In this document: one piece after another, positions 5,544 to 10,620 of the stretch
How positions within the stretch are numbered: position 1 is the stretch's first letter
Layout of the letters: every line of letters starts with the position of its first letter
Assembly (NCBI GenBank): GCA_022701925.1
Contig: JAKONM010000306.1
Span: forward strand, 1-12,558
Length of the DNA stretch: 12,558 bases
Direction of reading: 5' to 3'
From: Microbacteriaceae bacterium
Lineage (GTDB): Bacteria; Actinomycetota; Actinomycetes; Actinomycetales; Microbacteriaceae
Notes under the pieces: model-generated
What the model saw: the letters and a program-made list of their open reading frames with translations, nothing else
What the model was told of the DNA's origin: nothing
Databases searched by the model: none
Program-made: the position numbers and the translations under genes

Positions 5544-6542
5544 CTACTCGAGGACCGGGAGGGTGATCGGGGTCGTCATCGCGGCCAGCTCGCGGTCCAC
5601 GCGGTCCGGGCGGCGGGCGGCGACCGGGGCCGGGGTGCGGCGCTGCGGCAGGGTGACGCCGTGCGCCGCGAGGATCGCGTCGCTCTCCGCGGCCGACACG
5701 GACGACATGGTCGTGCCCGCGGCGATCGGCACCACCGAGTGGAGCATCGTCTTCTCGTAGACGTGCACCAGGTTGTACGACTGGTTGCCGTCCTGCGGCC
5801 GGGTGCCCCTGGCCTCGCCCGTCAGGTCCTGCGTGTAGCAGGTGGCGGAGGCGACCGACACGGGCACGCCCGCGAACATGCCGCTGGTCGAGAAGTGCAC
5901 GTGGCCGGCCAGGATCGCGCGGATGTCGCTGCCCTCCACGACCTCCGCCAGCTGCTGCTGGTCGCGCAGCTCGACCAGCACGGCCAGGTCCTGCACGCAC
6001 GGCAGCGGCGGGTGGTGCAGGGCCAGGATCGTGCCGTGCGGCGCCGGGCTGGCCAGCTCCTCCGCCAGCCAGTCGAGCTGGGCACCGGTCAGGGCGCCCC
6101 AGTGCTCGCCCGGCACGGAGGTGTCGAGGGTGATCACGCGCAGGCCGTTCACGTCGTAGACGCGGTCGACCGGGCGGGTGCTGTGGTGCTGGCCGAAGAG
6201 CACGCGGCGGAACGTCGCGCGGTCGTCGTGGTTGCCCATGCACCAGATCACCTGCGCGCCCAGGCGCTCGGCCGCCGGCTCGACGATCGACCGCAGCAGG
6301 CGGTACGCCTCCTCGTCGCCGTGGTCGGCCAGGTCGCCCGTGAAGACGATGGCCTCCGGGCGCGTGCCCGCGGCCTCGAGGTCGTCGAAGATGCGCTTGA
6401 GCGTCAGCTCCGGCGCGATCGCGTCGTACAGGCGGCCGCCCGGCGTCAGCAGGTGCGTGTCGCTCAGGTGCAGCAGGAAGTGGTCGGGTCGCGCGTGCTC
6501 GGCGGTCCTCGGATGGGACCCGTCGGCTCCTCGGCTGGACAT
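5544..6542 (-). CDS. Class III cyclic-nucleotide phosphodiesterase (Rv0805/CpdA-like metallophosphoesterase)
   Basis: This is a calcineurin-like dinuclear metallophosphoesterase of the CpdA/Rv0805 type, expected to hydrolyse 3',5'-cAMP, though many relatives prefer 2',3'-cyclic nucleotides or other phosphodiesters. The 332 residues carry the full metal-binding set. D28 and H30 lie in LSDTH, D70 in FTGDLAD, N104 and H105 in MGNHDD, the HHPP block is at 176-179, and H214 and H216 lie in AGHVH. The LHHPPLPCV context and overall length fit Rv0805 (near 318 residues) closely. The C-terminal 50 residues are Ala/Pro/Arg-rich and variable. There is no signal peptide, so it is cytosolic or peripheral. 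The ATG at 6542 was chosen because upstream codons show no family similarity; the ribosome binding site is weak. It converges on the Stealth gene. The enzyme class is secure; the physiological substrate is not. Confidence 0.93.
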   Translation of the reverse strand: MSSRGADGSHPRTAEHARPDHFLLHLSDTHLLTPGGRLYDAIAPELTLKRIFDDLEAAGTRPEAIVFTGDLADHGDEEAYRLLRSIVEPAAERLGAQVIWCMGNHDDRATFRRVLFGQHHSTRPVDRVYDVNGLRVITLDTSVPGEHWGALTGAQLDWLAEELASPAPHGTILALHHPPLPCVQDLAVLVELRDQQQLAEVVEGSDIRAILAGHVHFSTSGMFAGVPVSVASATCYTQDLTGEARGTRPQDGNQSYNLVHVYEKTMLHSVVPIAAGTTMSSVSAAESDAILAAHGVTLPQRRTPAPVAARRPDRVDRELAAMTTPITLPVLE

Positions 6543-6573
6543 CGACTTGCTCGCTTTCGTCGCGGTGGGCGTC

Positions 6574-6579
6574 ACCGTA
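6574..6579 (-). promoter_or_regulatory. Possible -10 element of the phosphodiesterase gene
   Basis: TACGGT on the minus strand fits TANNNT and would give a leader of about 25 nt before ATG 6542. TCGACG, 16 nt further upstream, matches TTGACA at four of six positions. The 161-nt gap 6543-6703 holds no gene. Confidence 0.35.
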
Positions 6580-6655
6580 CTCAGGGCGGGGAACGCGTCG
6601 AGTCCCCAGTAGTGGACACGACGTGAACAGCAATCGTCGGTCAGGTCTCGGCGGT

Positions 6656-6671
6656 GCCCGCGCAGGCGGGC
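6656..6671 (-). terminator. Hairpin downstream of the psuG-pfkB pair
   Basis: GCCCGC at 6656-6661 and GCGGGC at 6666-6671 form perfect 6-bp arms around a 4-nt loop. The hairpin lies about 32 nt after the pfkB-family stop on the minus strand. No T-tract follows, so it is a candidate non-canonical terminator ahead of the phosphodiesterase promoter. Confidence 0.4.
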
Positions 6672-6703
6672 GGGCGTTGCGCGCTTCGCCGCAGCACGAG
6701 GGC

Positions 6704-7582
6704 TCAGGCGGGGCGGGCGCCCACCTGCTGCACGGCGAGGGCGGCCAGGGCCGCCGCCCGCCGGCCGGCCTCCGCGGGCTCCTCGCCCGCCTGCAGCCCG
6801 GCGATCAGCCCCGCGACCCAGGCGTCGCCCGCGCCCGTCACGTCGACCGGCACGGCCGCCTCGGCGGGCACGAACGTCAGCGCGCCGCCCGCCGACAGCA
6901 GCGCGCCGCGCCAGCCCAGCGTCACGGCCGCGATCTCGTGCCGGGCGCCCAGGGCCTCCGCCGCCTCGTGGAACCCGGTGGCGCCGGTCAGCAGCAGCGC
7001 CTCCTCCTCGCTCGCCACCAGCACCTCGACCCCGGCGACCAGGGCGGTGAAGCGGGCGGGCCCGTGGTCGGCCAGCAGGCCCGCGGACCCCGGCGCCACC
7101 GAACGGCGCAGGCCGGCCGCCTGCGCCGCGTCGAGCATCCGCCGCCAGGCGCGGTCGCGGTCCGGCCCGGTGAACACGTGGCCGGTGACGTGCAGGTGGG
7201 TGTGCTCCGCCAGCAGGCCGCCGGTGACCAGCTCGGGCCCGGTCGCCAGGTTCGCCCCGCGGTCGGTGAGCATCGACCGGCGCTCGCCCTCCGACAGCAC
7301 GACGATCGCGCCGGTCGTGCCAGCCGCGGCCGCGGCCAGGTGCGGCCGCACGCCGTGCCGCGCGAGCTCGGCGCCGCACCGGTCCACGTCGTCCTCGCCC
7401 ACCGTCGCGACCAGGGTGGACGGGGTGCCGTTCGACGCCAGCCAGCAGGCGGTGTTCGCCGCCGAGCCGCCGGGCAGCCGCTCGATGCGGCTGGGCGTGT
7501 CGGTGTCGTCGCGGATCGGGCCCGCCGGCCGCACGATGACGTCGTCGATCACGTCCCCGACGACGAGGACGCGGCCGCTCAC
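6704..7582 (-). CDS. psuK: PfkB-family carbohydrate kinase, probable pseudouridine kinase
   Basis: PfkB-family kinases phosphorylate sugars and nucleosides with ATP. Next to psuG, the expected reaction is pseudouridine to pseudouridine 5'-phosphate. The 292-residue protein opens with the Rossmann-like strand RVLVVGDVIDD. It has the first PfkB signature GGSAANTA at 38-45, and the second at 247-253 (DVTGAGD) with the catalytic base D253. The overall length is normal for the family. The GTG start at 7582 overlaps the psuG stop by 4 bp (GTGA), which fixes the start and implies translational coupling, as only weak Shine-Dalgarno sequence is present. The kinase family is certain; the substrate rests on the neighbour. 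Ribokinase-like or adenosine-type activity is the alternative, because PfkB substrate choice cannot be read safely from sequence. Confidence 0.9.
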   Translation of the reverse strand: MSGRVLVVGDVIDDVIVRPAGPIRDDTDTPSRIERLPGGSAANTACWLASNGTPSTLVATVGEDDVDRCGAELARHGVRPHLAAAAAGTTGAIVVLSEGERRSMLTDRGANLATGPELVTGGLLAEHTHLHVTGHVFTGPDRDRAWRRMLDAAQAAGLRRSVAPGSAGLLADHGPARFTALVAGVEVLVASEEEALLLTGATGFHEAAEALGARHEIAAVTLGWRGALLSAGGALTFVPAEAAVPVDVTGAGDAWVAGLIAGLQAGEEPAEAGRRAAALAALAVQQVGARPA

Positions 7583-8508
7583 CGGGTCAGGGCGGCGTAG
7601 GCCGTCGCGATCGCCCCGGCGACCCGCACGTTGTTGCGCGCCAGCTTCAGGTTCACCTCGAGCGAGACTCCCGACGACGCCTCCACGATGGTCGAGAGCA
7701 GGAACGGCGTCACGGCCTTGCCCCGCACGCCCGCCTGCTCCGCCGCGGCGAACGCGGACGCCAGCACCCGGTCGTGCTCCGCGGGGTCCCACTGCTCGTC
7801 GTGCGGCACCGGGTTCGCGACCACCAGGCCCGGACGCGGGCGCCGGTCGTCGGGCGCGCGGTCCTGCGCCACCAGGATGCGCGCCACCTCGTCCGCGTCC
7901 TCGACCCGCCAGTCCAGCGCGAACGGGGAGGTGGAGAGCCAGAAGCTGGGGAACACGTCGGTGCCGAAGCCGACGACGGGCACGGACAGGGTCTCGAGCC
8001 GCTCGAGGGTCGCCCCGATGTCCAGCACGCTCTTCACCCCGGCGGTCACCACCGCGACCGGGTGCTCGGACAGGGCCGCCAGGTCGGCGGACTCGTCGAA
8101 CGTCGAGGAGGCGCCGCGGTGCACCCCGCCCAGCCCGCCGGTGGCGAAGACGCGCACGCCGGCCATCGCCGCCAGGTGGGTGGTCGCCGCGACGGTCGTC
8201 GCCGCGCTGCCGCCGCGCGCCGCCAGCACGGGGAGGTCGCGGATGCTCGCCTTCGCCAGGTCCTCGTTCGCGATGCGGTCCAGCCCGGACTCGTCGAGAC
8301 CCACGTGCGGCACGCCGTCGAGCACCGCGATGGTGGCCGGCACCACACCGGCGTCGCGCAGCACGGCCTCGAAGTCGCGGGCCGCCTCGAGGTTGCGCGG
8401 TCGTGGCAGACCGTGGCTGATGATCGTGGACTCGAGGGCGACGACGGGGCGGCCGGACGCCAGGGCGTCCGCGACCTCGGGGGAAGCGATGTAGGGCGGG
8501 TTCTGCAC
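7579..8508 (-). CDS. psuG: Pseudouridine-5'-phosphate glycosidase PsuG
   Basis: PsuG reversibly cleaves the C-C glycosidic bond of pseudouridine 5'-phosphate to uracil and ribose 5-phosphate, in the cytoplasm with a divalent metal. The 309-residue length is standard. Family residues are in place: E26 in ALESTIISHGLP (E. coli Glu31), K86 in LAKAS (Lys93), D142 in SADLAAL (Asp149), and the catalytic lysine K159 in AGVKSVLDIG (Lys166). ATGGLGGVHRGA at 122-133 and the C-terminal ARNN (Asn 292-293) are further hallmarks. The start is GTG at 8508, with no Shine-Dalgarno. A TAGGCT hexamer lies exactly 6 nt upstream, so the mRNA is probably leaderless. It is the first gene of a two-gene operon with the kinase at 6704-7582. 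I see no dedicated regulator or transporter gene beside it. Confidence 0.97.
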   Translation of the reverse strand: MQNPPYIASPEVADALASGRPVVALESTIISHGLPRPRNLEAARDFEAVLRDAGVVPATIAVLDGVPHVGLDESGLDRIANEDLAKASIRDLPVLAARGGSAATTVAATTHLAAMAGVRVFATGGLGGVHRGASSTFDESADLAALSEHPVAVVTAGVKSVLDIGATLERLETLSVPVVGFGTDVFPSFWLSTSPFALDWRVEDADEVARILVAQDRAPDDRRPRPGLVVANPVPHDEQWDPAEHDRVLASAFAAAEQAGVRGKAVTPFLLSTIVEASSGVSLEVNLKLARNNVRVAGAIATAYAALTR

Positions 8509-8514
8509 CGGGAA

Positions 8515-8520
8515 AGCCTA
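8515..8520 (-). promoter_or_regulatory. Probable -10 element of psuG (leaderless)
   Basis: TAGGCT on the minus strand is followed by exactly 6 nt and the GTG start. Transcription would start on the G of the start codon. No convincing -35 hexamer is seen. The 118-nt gap 8509-8626 to the divergent small gene otherwise holds only a 6-bp inverted repeat (CTTCCG 8578-8583, CGGAAG 8592-8597). Confidence 0.55.
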
Positions 8521-8626
8521 GGAGGCCGCTCCGGTCGGCCCCGTCATGGCGGATGCTCGGAAGCCCCACCGAACGGCCTTCCGTCACTCATCGGAAGCAG
8601 CAAGGGGTGCCGGGTGCAGTGGGCTC

Positions 8627-8962
8627 ATGACCGCACTGCACGACGACGCCGACCAGCCGATCGACCCCGCCCGCGAGCCCGCTCGTGCGCCCGCCCGCTC
8701 CTCCCGCGGCACGGGCCGCCGCCGCACGACCGCCCTCGTCGTCGGGGGCGCGCTGCTGTTCGCCGGCGGCGCCGGCACCGGGGCCGTCGTCGGCGGCGCC
8801 CTGACGCCCGCCTCCGCCTCGACGTCGCAGGGCTTCGGTGGCCCGGGCGGCGCCGCAGGAGGGATGCAGCCGCCCGCCGGCGCCCAGCAGGACGGCGCCG
8901 GGACGGGCGCCGCACCCGGCGGCGCCGCGCCGTCGACCGCGCCGAGCGCCGGCACCTCCTGA
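8627..8962 (+). CDS. Small single-pass membrane protein with low-complexity tail, unknown function
   Basis: The 111-residue product has a polar N-terminus of about 33 residues ending in a basic cluster (RGTGRRR). One glycine-rich hydrophobic segment follows at about 34-60, then about 50 residues rich in Gly, Ala, Pro, Gln and Ser. The positive-inside rule suggests an extracellular C-terminus. The organisation recalls the N-terminal anchor of actinobacterial HtrA-like or lipoprotein-like secreted proteins, but no enzymatic domain follows. It could therefore be a stand-alone envelope protein or a remnant. ATG 8627 is preferred; an in-frame ATG at 8546 would add 27 residues with no anchor or leader character. 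Neither has a strong ribosome binding site. Low-complexity GC-rich frames can look coding by chance, so confidence is moderate. Confidence 0.6.
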   Translation: MTALHDDADQPIDPAREPARAPARSSRGTGRRRTTALVVGGALLFAGGAGTGAVVGGALTPASASTSQGFGGPGGAAGGMQPPAGAQQDGAGTGAAPGGAAPSTAPSAGTS

Positions 8963-8999
8963 TCGTCCGACGCGCCGGTGGCCGCCCAGGCCGCACCGT

Positions 9000-9005
9000 T
9001 ACCGT
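9000..9005 (+). promoter_or_regulatory. Probable -10 element of the FAD oxidoreductase gene (leaderless)
   Basis: TACCGT fits TANNNT and is followed by exactly 6 nt and the GTG start at 9012, predicting a leaderless transcript. No Shine-Dalgarno precedes that GTG. No clear -35 box is visible. Confidence 0.5.
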
Positions 9006-9011
9006 TCGCCC

Positions 9012-10466
9012 GTGGCGGGAGACGAGTACGACGACCTGGTGGTGGGCGCCGGCGTGGTCGGGCTGACGACGGCGCTGCTGCTCGCGCGCGCGGGCCGACG
9101 GGTGGGGGTGGTGACGGCGGAGCCGGTCGGCGGCGGCTCGACGGGCCGCTCCGCCGGGGTGGTCAGTCAGCTGCACGGCACGGCGTACCGCCGCATGAGC
9201 GGCGAGACCGCCCGGAAGAACGCGGCGGCCTACCGCGCGATGAACGAGGCGGGCTTCGACCTGCTGGTCGACCTGCTGGAGTCGACCGGCACGCCGCACG
9301 AGCGACGGGACGCCGTGCTGCTGGCGCTGCAGCCCGACGGGGCCCGTCGCATCGACGACGAGCACCTCGCCGCCCACCGCGCCGGGCTGCGGCTGGAGAA
9401 GGCGCAGCGGCTCGACCTGCCCTTCCGCCACCACGGCGCGCTGCGGCTGCCCGACCAGGTGCTGGTGGACCCGGGCGCCCTGCTGACCGCCCTGGCGGTC
9501 GCCGCTCGGCAGGCGGGCGCGGTCGTCCACGAGCGGGAGCGGGTGCTCGACGTGCGGGTGCGTCGCGGCGGCGCCGTCGTGCTGACCGGGCAGGGGGAGC
9601 GCGCCGCCGCCCGGGTCGTGCTGGCCACCGGCACCCCGGTGCTCGACCGCGGCCTGTACGCCCTGAAGACCCAGGCCTTCCGCATCATGGCCGTCGCCGG
9701 CCACGGGGCCGATCCGGGCCTGCCGGTGCTCACCGCGCTCAGCCGCGGCACCAGCACGACCCTGGCGACCGACGCCGGCGGGCGGACCACCGCGATCGGG
9801 GCGGCGCACCCCGTCGGCACCGGGGGTCCCGAGTCGCGGCACCTCCGGGCGCTGCAGCGCGAGGTGCGCGAGGTGCTGCCGGCCTTCGAGACCGCGTCCT
9901 CGTGGAGCGGGCAGGACTACCGGCCGTTCAACCCGATCGCCTTCGTGGGCGCGCTGCCCCGCGGCCGCGGCGCCGTCACCTTCGCGACCGGCTTCGACGG
10001 CTGGGGCCTGACCCAGGGCGCGGCCGCCGCGCTGCGGCTCTCCATCGACCTGCTGGGCCGCGAGCGCCCGGCGTGGGCCACCACGATCGGCCGCCGCGCG
10101 ACCAGGCCACCGAGTCTGGTGATCGGCGCGCGGGCCGACCTGCGGGCGGCGTCCAACCGCGTGGGGGCGCTGCGCCGCCTGGCTCCCGCCGACCTCGGCC
10201 TGCTGACGGACGGCGCCGGCGTGGTGCACGCGACCGACGCCGGTCCGGTGGCCACGAGCCTGGTCGGCGGCGTGCTGACCAGCGTCGACGCCTCCTGCAC
10301 CCGCGGCGGCGGGCTGGTCGCCTGGAACGACGTGGAGCTGGGCTGGGACTGCCCGGTCTGCGGCAGCCGCTACTCGCCCGAGGGCGCGGTGCTGGAGGGC
10401 GGCGCCCGCGGGCCCCTGCGGCCCGTGCCGGTCGACGGCGCGCCGCGGAGCGCCGACGCGATCTGA
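9012..10466 (+). CDS. FAD-dependent DAO-type oxidoreductase with a degenerate Rieske-like C-terminal domain
   Basis: The 484-residue protein joins an N-terminal D-amino-acid-oxidase-like (DAO) flavoprotein domain to a C-terminal Rieske-like domain, a known fusion architecture. The FAD-binding Rossmann motif VVGAGVVG includes G12, G14 and G17. The GGSTGRSAGVVSQLHG segment fits the second substrate/flavin block of this family, and a late FATGFDGWGLTQGAA block supplies the C-terminal flavin contacts. In the Rieske-like domain the usual C-T-H-x-G-C box reads C429-T-R431-G-G-G, and the usual C-P-C-H box reads C447-P-V-C450. Both histidine ligands and both disulfide cysteines are thus replaced, although the flanking GSRY is kept. 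The start is GTG 9012, probably leaderless. The substrate is unknown; an amine or amino acid is likely from the family. A cytoplasmic location is expected because there is no signal peptide. Confidence 0.9.
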   Translation: MAGDEYDDLVVGAGVVGLTTALLLARAGRRVGVVTAEPVGGGSTGRSAGVVSQLHGTAYRRMSGETARKNAAAYRAMNEAGFDLLVDLLESTGTPHERRDAVLLALQPDGARRIDDEHLAAHRAGLRLEKAQRLDLPFRHHGALRLPDQVLVDPGALLTALAVAARQAGAVVHERERVLDVRVRRGGAVVLTGQGERAAARVVLATGTPVLDRGLYALKTQAFRIMAVAGHGADPGLPVLTALSRGTSTTLATDAGGRTTAIGAAHPVGTGGPESRHLRALQREVREVLPAFETASSWSGQDYRPFNPIAFVGALPRGRGAVTFATGFDGWGLTQGAAAALRLSIDLLGRERPAWATTIGRRATRPPSLVIGARADLRAASNRVGALRRLAPADLGLLTDGAGVVHATDAGPVATSLVGGVLTSVDASCTRGGGLVAWNDVELGWDCPVCGSRYSPEGAVLEGGARGPLRPVPVDGAPRSADAI

Positions 10467-10468
10467 CG

Positions 10469-10474
10469 TACACT
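10469..10474 (+). promoter_or_regulatory. Possible -10 element of the helicase gene
   Basis: TACACT fits TANNNT and begins 2 nt after the oxidoreductase stop. Transcription would start near 10481 and give a leader of about 140 nt. No good -35 hexamer is seen, so readthrough from the upstream gene is also possible. Confidence 0.35.
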
Positions 10475-10507
10475 GGCGGCGCCGCGGCGCATCCACATCC
10501 GCCGCCC

Positions 10508-10526
10508 GCAGACGTCGACCGTCTGC
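10508..10526 (+). other. Perfect stem-loop I in the helicase leader
   Basis: GCAGACG at 10508-10514 and CGTCTGC at 10520-10526 form a perfect 7-bp stem with a 5-nt loop (TCGAC). It lies 41 nt after the oxidoreductase stop. It may end that transcript or be part of the helicase 5' leader. No T-tract follows it. Confidence 0.5.
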
Positions 10527-10570
10527 ATCCGGCCCCTCCCCGCGGCGCACGGCATCCCCGGTCCCACCCC

Positions 10571-10589
10571 GCGGTCCCTCCTGGACCGC
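10571..10589 (+). other. Perfect stem-loop II in the helicase leader, loop CTCCT
   Basis: GCGGTCC at 10571-10577 and GGACCGC at 10583-10589 form a perfect 7-bp stem with a 5-nt loop CTCCT. The loop contains CTCC, complementary to GGAG of the helicase Shine-Dalgarno 20 nt downstream, so a long-range contact that hides the ribosome binding site is conceivable. The structure is seen; regulation is inference. Confidence 0.5.
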
Positions 10590-10609
10590 AGGCGGACGTG
10601 ACCCGTTCT

Positions 10610-10615
10610 GGAGAG
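10610..10615 (+). promoter_or_regulatory. Ribosome binding site fixing the TTG start of the helicase
   Basis: GGAGAG lies 5 nt before TTG at 10621. It is the reason for choosing this TTG over later in-frame starts. Confidence 0.7.
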
Positions 10616-10620
10616 ACTTC

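Noticed and set aside
5544..8587. Possible fusion of the phosphodiesterase, or of psuG, with the pfkB region through long minus-strand frames
   Set aside because: The frames are open across gene boundaries only by GC bias. Family similarity begins at ATG 6542 and GTG 7582, and the GTGA overlap gives a clean start for the kinase.
8578..8597. Inverted repeat CTTCCG/CGGAAG between psuG and the small membrane gene as an operator
   Set aside because: Six-base arms with an 8-nt loop are common by chance, and it is not placed at a recognisable promoter. I mention it only within the psuG promoter entry.
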